This document shows positions 40,862 to 50,995 of a stretch of DNA of 64,000 nt, piece by piece. The first letter of the stretch is position 1, and each line of letters opens with the position of its first letter. Position numbers and translations under genes: made by a program. The notes beneath the pieces are model-generated. The model did no database searches, was not told the DNA's origin, and was given only the letters and a program-made list of their open reading frames with translations. Source of the stretch: Apiosordaria backusii (lineage: Eukaryota; Ascomycota; Sordariomycetes; Sordariales; Lasiosphaeriaceae); NCBI GenBank assembly GCA_030549205.1, contig JAUKTV010000005.1, positions 1,550,001 to 1,614,000 of the forward strand. Direction: 5' to 3'.

Positions 40862-43800
40862 ATGAGGAGAAGTGCAACAGTAACCTCATCATCTGTGAAT
40901 TTACACACCCTTCTCCAGTAAATCGAAATACAACATTACTCACATCGTTGGATTCTTACCAACTTCGACTGATCAATCTATGGGGCAGACAGCCTATACG
41001 ATGAGTTGGAAAGCTGGAGACGGCTTTACACCCAATCCATCATTCATTTAGTAATGGCCCATTTTCTGCGCCCACCACGGGAGATATGGCATCGACAAAT
41101 TATCAACACCGGTGCCAGACTCCATCTAGGCTCTACCCAAGATTTCCCTTATAGTGCGATCAAAGACGTCACAGATGCATTCGTTGATAGGCAAGGACTT
41201 GTTCTGGGTACGCCAAAATGCGATTCAGCGCTTCGGGAGTTGGTATTGGAGCATGCCACGCGGGAAGACGGTTCGGAGAGGGTTGGTCTCGTCGCCTGTC
41301 TTCACGCCCTTTCTCCCTCCGTTGGGACGACGCTGCTTATAGCGATGAGGGAGAAATGCTTGGTCGAAGCAACGAGCCCGCGATTCTTGAGCTGCTTGAG
41401 TCTTGGAATTCACGCAAACCCGTCACTCATCAAGACAACCGATTGTCAAGTTGCCAATGTCCTCCTGAGCTTGCTAGCGGGGACCGAATTTCTCCCAGCT
41501 ATTAAGCAGCTGTTCCAAAGCCTCGAGGAAGGCCCCGATCCATACCTTCTCCCGTCTTCTTATATCATCATCCTTCTGAGGATGATAGACTTTTCCACAG
41601 CTTTCAGAACACATTTGGACATCTTACAACAACAACGAAAATACATGAGCCTGTACAATGCGGTTTCTTGGCTTCGGTCAGTGTCTAGCCAGCCTGAAAC
41701 CTCCACTGCAAAGACAGTAGCGTCCGCTCTGGTACCGGACATGATATTTTGGGCTAGCTGGAGACCAAATCAGGCGCGGCTGAGAAAATGGGAAGAAGGC
41801 AACTTTTCAGAAGTCCAGAGACAAAAGCTATGTTATGTATTTGATCTCGAGGGGCCAGACATCACCGGGTTGGGATATCCATCTCTGAAAGACTCTGTAC
41901 CTGGATGTTTCAACGCGGTGCAAGTCGTCAACCACGACGTCTCATTACTCCACCGCCTGTTGACCAATCTGGACAAGGCACAACGTATTCCTGGCTCACA
42001 TGCCATCAATCTCATCATCCACCTCTGCACCAACAAGACCAGCCCTCTCAACAATGACCTCCTTTCACTCACTGAGGCAATCCTGGAAACTGACGATGAC
42101 GACTCTATTCACTCGATCCTCATGTGGCTTCAAACTTACCAGTCCGGGTTCGACATTCGAATGACAGCTCTGACGAGGACACTCCCCATCCTAGAGGTTT
42201 ACGCCAACCTCCAACGTTTGCTTGCGGGGTATGTTAGCTTGGACGTGGACCAGGTCATGCAAGCAGCCAGGGAAGAATACAAATCTGTTCTCAAAACGGA
42301 CGTTGCTGAAAACCTCGCCATGAGGATACATGCCTTTGGGATGGCCATCTTGAATGCAAATTGGCTTCACGGGTCTCTGTCACCAGAGCTCTGGCAAAGT
42401 CTGCAGCAACTACCCCCTAAAGAGACCCTGGACGAGATTTTTGAGGCGCTCGAGACATCTCATATCATGACTGAGGACATCGCGACGTATCTTAGGGTGG
42501 TGATCGGCGGAGAGACGCGCAACGATTCTCCTCCTACCGAAGCTTTGCTAGCAGTCGTCCGCCAGACTGTTAGGTTCTACGCCCGAGGCGTCGAGCCCGA
42601 AAGAGCAAAGCTTGCCACAGAGATCGAACCGCTACGCTATCATGACCCAAAGGCATACGACACCTGCCTTGATCAGATTTTGGTCGAAGACATCGTTCTT
42701 GTAAGGGATATTCTTCCCCTCATCCGGTCCGAGAGCCATTCTTCCTGTGTCGAATTTGCGCGCCTGTTAGCCCAGCGTCAACAGTTACGTTGTCATACGC
42801 ATGAATGCTGGCATCATTTGCTGTTCTTCCGGCTGTTTCAACGGAGACAAGAGGTGCTGGTATGGTCAGCTACTGAGCTGCCTTTGCAGAATTGGTTTCA
42901 GTGGGTGACTGATCTCGGAACTTTATTTTCGCCATCAAAAAGCAGCGGTAGCAGTGACTTCTGGAGGCCATCATTATCAGATCTCGGGTTTACGCCAGAG
43001 CGATATCAGTGGTGGGGCGTACTCCAAAACCAGTTCCCCAGTGCGGTTGCCATCCTGGCACATCTTCATCAGGAAGGTCGGGGAAGTCTGAAGTGGCTGT
43101 GGCTGCAAGAAATACCCGAAACGGTTGTTTTGTTGGATATCCTGCAACACCAACACAAGATTTTGCCTCAGGATTCCGTTGTGATGTCGCTCTTTCAGCC
43201 GGAACCATATACCCTCAGTCTTATATGCATGGTTCTGGCTGGCTTGCGTCGCGCGGCTCCCTCGGCGAAGATGGCTCTTCAGAGTATGTGCGCCCGGGAG
43301 AAGCAACTCGGTTCTGGAAAGTGGACAAGGCCGGCAACACAGGTCTTGAGCTACTGCTGGAGGCGCTCACCCGAGATCAATGTTGACGATGCTGCTCGCA
43401 ATGCCATCTGGGCGTTGACAGCTCTGTTGGGGCTAAGGGATGACGTTGACGGCCATGGTCTGCAAGTTGCCAGGGAATGCATCATGAATGACTACGCAAA
43501 CCTAGTCCTTCTGGCAAAAAGCCTTCTCGAAATGCAAATTCTGCTTCGGACTCATGATGTGGACAGAACGACGACATTCATGGAGGAGCTTGGCGTAGAG
43601 GATGCCCCTTCAGTGGAAGCGCTGCGTCCGGGGGCGGACATGATCCCCGCCCACCTTAGCAGCTTCATCGAAACCACCGGCGACAGCCAATGGGAGCTGT
43701 GCTTCCCTCTCAACCAGATCACTGCCCACAAAAGACGGACAGTCGGTATCGACCTGTCCGCTCGTTTGCTCCTGGTGAGGATATCCCTCTTGGAGCAGCA

Positions 43801-44926
43801 ACCCGCCTTTTGCATCCACTTTTACCCCAGCAGCAACGACAGCAATAGTCGTACGCACGGACTATGGCATGTAAACGGCCTCGACATGCCGGACGGTATA
43901 ATCTGCTGGGCCAAACCATCGTTATTTACCTACCTACTCAGTCGTAGATTATCCAATTTTCTTTCCTCATTGTCACAGGACAATAACATCAGTGGCGGTG
44001 TCGATCAGGGGCAACAGCTAGAGAAAACCTACGGCTTTATCTCAACAGTTATCTCTTCTACCACATCCCACTGTCCGGTATGTGTCGAACAGCTACACTG
44101 CCTCGTTCATCGACCTACCATCTGCGGCTCTCAATTCTGCGACAAGGCCTTCCTACGCGCTCCCCTTGAAGTTAGAGCCCACCACCTTTTGTCCGATCCG
44201 GCTGTCCTGGACTTTTTGCTGGGTTGTCTCTATTCGGCCGATATATCACTTCCAGATTTGGAAGCAGATGTGAAATCAGTGATCAATTCGTTCCCTGCTT
44301 TGACTGGGGCGAGCTCCCCACCAGGGGATACACTATCCCAAATCTTGAAGGGCGAGCCCGGAGGAGGCGATAGAAGCGGTGCCCTGTCAGCAGACAGGGA
44401 GGCACTGCTCTCTTGGATAAGCAGTCAGTTTAAGGGATGCCTTATTTCTGCCCCGGCTGGGTCAAAGATACCCGCGATGCCGGGGGTTACACAGTTGCTT
44501 CTGGGGAGTAGGGATCCAAAACTCGAGAGGGCATGGAACCAAAACCAGAATTACACAGAGGGCGGTGCGGGGAAGATCAAATTCCTGTGGGGCGAGGTGA
44601 AAGTTGAGGGCATGTGGAAGGTCTTGTGTCACGGTCTGGACGCTCGCAGCAGCGATGAGCATCAGCCCGCTACAGAAGTGGGTGAAGATGAACCGCCTCT
44701 GGATTTGGAGGCTTTTGAGACGACGGGGTTCATGTGGCAGAGGAGCTCGCTCAGGAACCAGGGAATGTTTCTTGCCGGTGAGGACTTTGGGAATGGGAGG
44801 ATCGTAATTAGATATATCTTCTTGTGTCCAGAAGGATGTGTACCGCCCCGGATGAGGGTTATTGGGGATGCTTTGAGGCAAAGCTTTGCTGCTTTGCGGG
44901 CTGGGAGGCTGATCAAGGAGAGTTGA
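40862..44926 (+). CDS. 1329-aa hypothetical protein with a C-terminal Cys/His cluster
   Basis: Proposed exons are 40862-40917 and 40993-44926. The first is inferred because the long frame reads sensible protein (LYDELESWRRLYTQS) upstream of its first in-frame ATG at 41054 and reaches an AG at 40991-40992 that joins in phase with MRRSATVTSSS. Starting at 41054 would give 1290 aa. Most of the protein is alpha-helical without obvious repeats. Near residues ~1065-1100 a segment CPVCVEQLHCL...CGSQFCDKAFL has paired cysteines and a following helix, resembling the Cys-rich segment found before the catalytic fold in some PARP6/8-like proteins. The last ~150 residues continue beyond it (VKVEGMWKVLCHGLD, then RIVIRYIFLC) and include a region that could be a PARP-like or UBC-like fold. 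That resemblance is weak and from memory of family shape only. Confidence 0.7.
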
Positions 44927-45198
44927 GTGGTAAATGAAATAATATTTGATACCATTTACCTTAAGCATCGGGAACACAGAAATCCTGATATCCTCAAATT
45001 TGTACACCTGAACCACACAAGGGACAGATTCAACACTCTCTCGGACACACGTGATATTTGTGATATGGTCTGCGAAGGGTGTCTGTAGCCGCCCAGTTCG
45101 CGCAGCTGAGGTACCTAGCAATTCAGCTCCCCCCGGCAGACAACTTGCAAACCAGGCAGACTGACAGGACAAAAAAACCGGTATTGCAAGTGTTTAAC

Positions 45199-45344
45199 AG
45201 GCATTAAAACATAGTTAATAGACTATATAAGATAGCCATAAGGCCTCGAAAGATAGTCGGTAGACCTTTAAAGATAGTCAATAGGCCTAAAAATAGTGTA
45301 ATAGGCCTTTAAATACGATCGGAACGCCTGTATCGACAAGTTTA
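45199..45344. repeat. Degenerate 21-bp minisatellite, seven units
   Basis: Units start at 45199, 45220, 45241, 45262, 45283 (20 bp), 45303 and 45324. The approximate consensus is AGGCCTTTAAAGATAGTCAAT; AGGCCT or a one- to two-base variant opens each unit. Copies differ mostly within AT-rich positions, as expected for an old array or one altered by C-to-T mutation. The unit contains the palindrome AGGCCT. Confidence 0.8.
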
Positions 45345-45401
45345 TATAGTTAGCTATACAGGTAGCAGTGCCAGTCTTTTTGTCCAGGGCGTGCCATACC
45401 T

Positions 45402-45441
45402 ACACCCACACCCACACCCACACCCACACCCGCACCCACAC
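45402..45441. repeat. (ACACCC)n hexanucleotide tract
   Basis: About six and a half copies of ACACCC with one interruption (CCCGCACCC). The complementary strand is G-rich. It lies about 105 bases before the ATG of the 475-aa gene, probably in its promoter or 5' leader. Confidence 0.85.
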
Positions 45442-45545
45442 TATATGGTCGTCCCCTCTTCTCTTCAGCTTCCTTCTCCATTCCCACGTTCATTCCCTTG
45501 ACGCAACTCCCTCATTCAACTTCTAAATACCAAACCTGGACAACA

Positions 45546-46973
45546 ATGGCGTCGCTTTTTACCCATCTGGGCGCGCATCGCTCCAGCCATACTCTACCAC
45601 CACCAACACCAACATCAATCAACACTGATCTGTCTCGTCACACCTCGGTCCAATCCCGCTCATCACGTTCCCCCACCACCTGGTCCCCCGGGCTTCCCCA
45701 GCGTTCACTGCCCCTCCAACAACAACATCAGCGGCCAGTTAGCGAAACACCACTCGCAATGACACCAGAACAGAGAACAGCACTCGAGCATCAATTCGCC
45801 GGCCTCCACGCCGACCTCACCAGCGAAGCGAGGCTTTTGCTTGGAGAAATTCAAGCAATCCAGCAAACCCTCCCCGGTTCCCTGTCAGAAACCGAAAAGG
45901 ACGAGGACATCATCACATTCTTGCAAAATCTGGTGCACGGGAAGATCTCCTCTGCTCTCTCCCCGCCAACACCTTCTTTCCAGCCTGGCAAAGACAGCCA
46001 CATCAAAAGTGACAAACCACTAAGAGCAATCCGTACCATCTCACGGGACATTGAAACACGACTAGGAAAAGAAGATCGCTTTGGCGCCATCGGGGTAGCA
46101 ATCGACGACCTCCGTTCAGCTGTAGGAGACGACGCGGACTACCCAGACGAGGAACGCGAACGAAGAGCATGGGAGAGGATGGAGCTGATACAATCCGCCA
46201 TGCCTGAAGGGGAGACATATGACAAGTTCTGGGTTGAGGTCGCGATGCACCTTGATCATGAGCTTCCGATACCTGCTTCTGCTGAGTATTCTAACCTGGC
46301 AACGTTCAACGCGGGGGTTCCGGTGAGAGACATACCGAGGGAGCGGTTTTTGGCGACGAATGATGGGTATGCGTGGGATATGGAGGAGCTGGCTGGGGAG
46401 ATTGTGGCAAGGGGTGGGGAGTTTAACAATCCGGTGACGGGGAGAAAATTTGAGGAGGAGGATGTGGAACTGATAAAGGGGCATCCGTTAGGGAGGTCAA
46501 TTGACGAGGCTGTACGTGTTGCTGCTCGACAGCAGGAAGAAATACAAGGAAAGGCTGAGATGGATGGTCAAGGGAAGGAGGAGGAGAGATGGGAGGCAAA
46601 GTTGTCGGCGCAGTGGGCTAAGCAGATGCACCAGACCATAAAGGAGAAGGCGGCAAAGGAGAGAGAATCGGTGGGCTTGATCTCGGGAGGGAAGCTGAAG
46701 TTGCACGTCTCGTCGCCGGGGCATACAAGGGCATCTGCTGTTGAACTACCCTCAGCAACGACGCCAGGGTCACAAGTTGGACCCTCCAAAACCATCTCCT
46801 TTCAAGCACAACTCAAGAAGGGATCATCGTTCCCTGACTGGACAACCATTGCAGAGTTACCTGGCTCCAGCGCAAGAGAGAATGATCTTGCACAACCTGT
46901 AGGTCGGGAGGCAAGCGCTGGGCAGAATCCATTGAAAGATGATGTTGGCCCTGAGTCAAAATCAGATAAGTAG
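45546..46973 (+). CDS. Hypothetical protein, 475 aa
   Basis: An intronless gene. The start is the ATG at 45546, in ACAATGGC context; the frame is open 16 codons upstream without ATG. Residues 1-75 are Ser/Thr/Pro-rich and basic. Residues ~80-330 look ordered and mostly helical (EQRTALEHQFAGLHADL, then GEIQAIQQTLPGSL, then DIITFLQNLVHGKI). The last third is charged and low-complexity (KAEMDGQGKEEERWEAK). There is no signal peptide or membrane segment. I do not recognise the family. The G-rich-strand tract and minisatellite just upstream could influence its expression. Confidence 0.7.
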   Translation: MASLFTHLGAHRSSHTLPPPTPTSINTDLSRHTSVQSRSSRSPTTWSPGLPQRSLPLQQQHQRPVSETPLAMTPEQRTALEHQFAGLHADLTSEARLLLGEIQAIQQTLPGSLSETEKDEDIITFLQNLVHGKISSALSPPTPSFQPGKDSHIKSDKPLRAIRTISRDIETRLGKEDRFGAIGVAIDDLRSAVGDDADYPDEERERRAWERMELIQSAMPEGETYDKFWVEVAMHLDHELPIPASAEYSNLATFNAGVPVRDIPRERFLATNDGYAWDMEELAGEIVARGGEFNNPVTGRKFEEEDVELIKGHPLGRSIDEAVRVAARQQEEIQGKAEMDGQGKEEERWEAKLSAQWAKQMHQTIKEKAAKERESVGLISGGKLKLHVSSPGHTRASAVELPSATTPGSQVGPSKTISFQAQLKKGSSFPDWTTIAELPGSSARENDLAQPVGREASAGQNPLKDDVGPESKSDK

Positions 46974-47679
46974 AATAACAAGGAATGTAGATTGCCCCCA
47001 TTGTGAAGACATCTTTGATACCTATGCTCCTTCCCTTGATCGTGAATGTGCTTATCAACAGTCAGTATCTGCGATAATCGGCTTGAGTGGAGGCATTGTC
47101 TGATTTGAGTTTGAGCCGACCAGTTCAATGCTGCAACAATGGGGTGTTCAAGCCAGGCACCAACACTCCTCTTCTGAGAGAAGAAGGTGCTTTAATCACC
47201 CTTCCGCAAAATGACCCCACTATCCCGGCCAATCCCGTTCAGGCTTCCGGGAGTCACCTTCCTCCCGGTCGGCACTGTGCCGAAATCTGGTCTGTGCACT
47301 CCGAAAATGCGGAGCGGCATTGGCAGGTTCGGAGCACCGAAGTCCAATATTTGGAAGGAACGACGGCCACTATCACCACACATCCTTTGGGGCCCCTCCA
47401 GTTCTGGTGACTCACATTGTCTTTTCATCTTCCCTCAAACTTTCTCATCTCCTTCTTTTCTGATCCGAACTTCAAAGCAGCACAAGAGAGGGGTAAACAG
47501 CAGACCTCGTCTCTAAAGCACCCAGTCATCCTGGTGGCATTGATTTTTCTGGTCACAGGTTGCCTCGACGGTCGTCACCAGCTGCCACTCACTCAACAAC
47601 TTCAGACCTCTGTTTTATTCCTGGTCAAAACCAAGTCCTGCAATCCACTCGACTCCTGTTCAGCCCTCATTCAGACAAC
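46974..47679. other. Intergenic
   Basis: The 3' flank of the 475-aa gene and the promoter/leader of the acetyltransferase gene. Short open frames at 47087-47683 have no supportable coding content. Confidence 0.45.
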
Positions 47680-48699
47680 ATGACAAACATGACCATGGAC
47701 ACGAGTTCTTTCCGCTCGTTTACTCCCCGGGAGCCTCACACCGGTACCCCAAGGGAGCCAGCCCCTCCCACTCCCTTTATCTCTTTTGTCAAGCCCCAAG
47801 GCCAGCTGTACAATTACGACCGGCACAAACCCCACAAAGATCAGCCAGTGAACATCCCTAAGGGCTTTCTCGATGCCATGAGCGTCCGGGAGAAGGTCTA
47901 TGTCGAGGAGCAAGGGGTTGCCTTGGAGAATGAGTTTGACAATGACGATCATCGGAGCTGGTATGTATCTCTCGTGATCACCCTTGTTCAATCTCAACCC
48001 ACACCTAGCTAATATCGTTGTCATAGCCACTGGGTAATCTACGCCTCCGTAAACGAAACCATCTCTCCCGCGGTCCTAGACCCTCAGACCGGCGCCCTCC
48101 TCCGCGCCCGGCGAAGCACCTCTACGGCCCTTCCCATCGGCACCATCCGCCTGGTCCCCTTCCCCCACGAAGCCCACCCTCGCAACGGCGGCATCTACCT
48201 CAACGGAGTCCTCACCAACGTAGGCGACCCGGTCCGACCTAGAAGCAGCGAGACCGTTAAGGCCCTCGAGCCCCAGGAGATCCAAGGCGGCAACCGCCGC
48301 AACTCGCTCTACATTCGCGACTTCCCCACCACCTTTCACAACGGTCAGGAGCCGTACGTGAAGCTCGGTCGTCTGGCTGTGCTGAAGGAGTACCGTAACA
48401 AGGGAATCGCGGGCCAGCTCGTCCGCACCGCCATCTCCTGGATGCAGACGCACTACACCGTCTTCAACCCCAGCCCGACGGTGCTCGGGTTTGACCGGCT
48501 CGGGGTGGATGTGACGGGCCAGTTGCCTAAGTGGCGGGGGCTGTTTTGCATTCACGCCCAGGAGGACGCTGTCAAAATCTGGGAGAGGTATGGGTTCCAG
48601 GTGGATGACAAAATGGGGAAATGGTTCGAGGAGGGGATTCCGCACGTGGGCATGTGGCTGAGGGTGGAGGTTGGGAAGGGGGGTCACACTGTTATCTGA
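47680..48699 (+). CDS. GNAT-family N-acetyltransferase
   Basis: The exons are 47680-47960 and 48027-48699, with a 66-nt intron splitting a Cys codon before HWVIYASVNE; the product is 317 aa. The acyl-CoA-binding motif reads LAVLKEYRNKGIAGQLV, which fits the (Q/R)xxGx(G/A) signature, and a later strand-helix pair (FCIHAQEDAVKIWERYGF) completes the fold. A 60-residue insertion between the early strands includes the linker PVRPRSSETVKALEP. It would transfer an acetyl group from acetyl-CoA to an amine; the substrate is unknown. The first ~30 residues are Pro/Thr-rich and may be disordered. The next ATG, four codons later, is an alternative start. Confidence 0.86.
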
Positions 48700-49304
48700 G
48701 TTGAACGAGCGCTGATGTTCAGTTCGTTCAGTCAGGGGTTGATTTGTTTCCTGCTGGCATTCTTCACAACCTGGAGAGGAGGCTTATTGCAATGGCGTTT
48801 TTGGAGCATGAGGAAGAGGAAAAGAATACGGGCTTGACTGGCTTTATGATATCCCTGGGAGATGGGCCATTTCTTCGGAGCCTCTGTGCATCTGTCTGAG
48901 ATCGAGGTCATCTTTGCAATGTGTAGAGGCGCTGGAGGCACTGGAGGTTCTTTGCTTTTGCTTCGTAGATTCATGGGAAACAGGTCTCCAATCACTGAGA
49001 CACAGATTATAGTCCCCATCTCTAAAAGTAAAATAAAAAAAAACCGGAAACAAAATACATGAGATGTAGAGGCAACATGACACACAGAAGACACTTGCAC
49101 ATCTGCATGGTTTTTTTGACACCTTGGACGCCTTTCGGAAATTCACGATTTGCTCCCATTTTATGATGAGAGACCCCTATTTGTGCCTGTTTAACAAGAG
49201 TGCCGTGCAGCCATCCCAGACCGTAATGCGCAAATGCAGCCCTGCAAAACAAGCCGTAAAATCCGTCCGACGCCGAACCACATGCCACCCACCAAAGAAA
49301 CCAT
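48700..49304. other. Intergenic, convergent 3' ends
   Basis: The 3' flanks of the acetyltransferase (+) and Rps5 (-). An A-rich tract at 49025-49060 could hold polyadenylation signals. There is no gene. Confidence 0.5.
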
Positions 49305-50276
49305 TTACCGGTTGCTCTTGGCGACACGCTCCAACTCGTCCTTCTTCTTGATGGCGTACGAGTTGCTGCTGCCCTTGGCAGCGTTGATGAGCTCCTCAGC
49401 AAGGCACTCGGCAATCGACTTGACGTTGCGGAAACTGGCCTCGCGCGCACCAGTGGTGAGAAGAGCGATGGCCTGGTTGACACGGCGGAGGGGAGAGACA
49501 TCGACGGCCTGTCTGCGGACGGTACCAGCCGAGCCGATACGGGTGCTGTCTTCGCGGGGACCGCAGTTGACAATGGCGTCAACGGCAATCTGGATGGGGT
49601 TCTGGTCGGTCATGAGGTGGATCTGAGTGAAGGTGTTAGCTTTCCCTTGCCATGTTCCGCAACTTGCTTCATGACTGGGCAGTGCTCACGATCTCGAAGG
49701 CATGGGCGACGATGCGGACAGCCATCATCTTCTTGCCGTTGTTGCGGCCGTGCATCATGAGAGAGTTGGTGAGACGCTCAATGATGGGGCAGTTGGCCTT
49801 GCGGAAACGCTTGGCGGCATAGCGACCGGCGGAGTGAGGGAGGTAGACGGGAGACCGGATCTGGATGTAGTCGCTGTGAAGCACAAACTCCCGTTAGCCT
49901 CCAATTCCCAGCCATAGAGCAGAAACACCTGAAGCCTGCGTCCTGAATCTCGAATATCTTTCGTTTGTTCGACTCGCGCGCGCGTAGCTCTGTATTGGTG
50001 TTCCTGCTCGGTTTTTGCGACAAGGTAGGCTCTTACGTCAAGGAGATATCCCGGATCTCAACATCATCGTAGCTCCAACGGTCTGTAATTGACACCAGTC
50101 AGCGCCTTGTTCCGATCCTCGAATTTTGGCCGATATCTTATTCGAGATCGTCTCAATCGAGATTTGTGGCTCAACAACGGGCAAAACATACTGAAGAGCT
50201 TGATGCTGCCAACCTCAGCGGCAACCTCCTTGGGGAGGACCTCGTAGGCCTGAACTTCAACGCCGGCGTCAGACAT
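49305..50276 (-). CDS. rps5: 40S ribosomal protein S5 (uS7)
   Basis: Four exons, 50276-50192, 50082-50037, 49873-49690 and 49622-49305, give 210 aa, the usual fungal length. The uS7 core is unmistakable: KRFRKANCPIIERLTNSL, MMHGRNNGKKMMAVRIVAHA, and the C terminus AIKKKDELERVAKSNR. uS7 sits in the head of the 40S subunit and contacts mRNA and E-site tRNA. Introns concentrated at the 5' end are typical of ascomycete ribosomal-protein genes. It is divergent from eS25 across 299 bp, which may couple their expression. Confidence 0.97.
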
Positions 50277-50575
50277 GATTGCGGTTGGGTGACTGGCTGT
50301 CGTGGTGGTGGATGAATTGAAGTTGGCGTTCCAGGCGGGCTGCACAGCAAGTCTTCTGAGTTCGGGAGTCGTGAATTTTTTGGTGGCCCCGCTTGGGGTG
50401 GTCAGGGCGGCCCACCAGCCACTCACGGGGCCGCATTCACCTTAGGGCTCGGTTGACCTAAGCTTTCCCAGGGAGCAGCGAACCTCTGTCAGAAAAAACT
50501 CCCCGCCTTTTGCATTGCGACCGCTGGACCTTGACCAACGAACCGTTCACCAAACCACCAGAACAGACATTCAAA
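50277..50575. promoter_or_regulatory. Shared bidirectional promoter of two ribosomal protein genes
   Basis: Only 299 bp separate the ATGs of rps5 (-) and rps25 (+), so both core promoters and leaders must lie here. No TATA box is evident. The right side (50480-50575) has the pyrimidine/CCA-rich leader expected of translation-machinery genes. Confidence 0.7.
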
Positions 50576-50995
50576 ATGGCTCCCGCGGCAACTGGTGCGA
50601 AGAAGCAGAAGAAGAAGTGGTCCAAGGGAAAGGGTAAGCTCGTTCACGTCAAAATTTTGATGCCTCCGCAATTTGGCTGACTTGGGATTTTTCGACGCGA
50701 GATAGTCAAGGACAAGGCCCAGCACGCCGTCATCCTCGACAAGACCATTTCCGACAAGCTTTATAAGGATGTCCAGTCCTACCGCCTCGTGACTGTCGCC
50801 ACCCTCGTCGACAGACTCAAGATCAACGGCTCCCTCGCCCGGACGTGCCTTAAGGACTTGGAGGAGAAGGGCCAGATCAAGCAGGTTGTTGGCCACAGCA
50901 AGATGAAGATCTACAGTATGTTTGGTCGATGGGGCGCACGATGGATGGAACGATACTAACAGACTCTAGCTCGCGCCGTTACCGCCGCTGAGTAA
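50576..50995 (+). CDS. rps25: 40S ribosomal protein S25 (eS25)
   Basis: Three exons, 50576-50633, 50706-50915 and 50970-50995, give 97 aa. The N terminus is the Lys-rich arm (GAKKQKKKWSKGK); the winged-helix core includes YRLVTVATLVDRLKINGSLA and the tail TRAVTAAE. The last exon has only 8 codons plus the stop. eS25 is a peripheral 40S protein involved in IRES-driven and some non-canonical initiation in other eukaryotes. Length and sequence match the family fully. Confidence 0.96.

Larger units (their letters stand above)
44927..45545. other. Intergenic carrying two tandem repeats
   Basis: Between the 1329-aa orphan and the 475-aa unknown gene (both +). It contains the 21-bp minisatellite and the (ACACCC)n tract listed separately, and no gene. 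Confidence 0.6.

Noticed and set aside
40435..40908. 157-codon minus-strand and 81-codon plus-strand ORFs
   Set aside because: They overlap each other, lack motifs and do not splice convincingly into the 1329-aa gene.
48076..48687. 203-codon minus-strand ORF
   Set aside because: It is antisense to the second exon of the GNAT acetyltransferase, whose motifs are clear.
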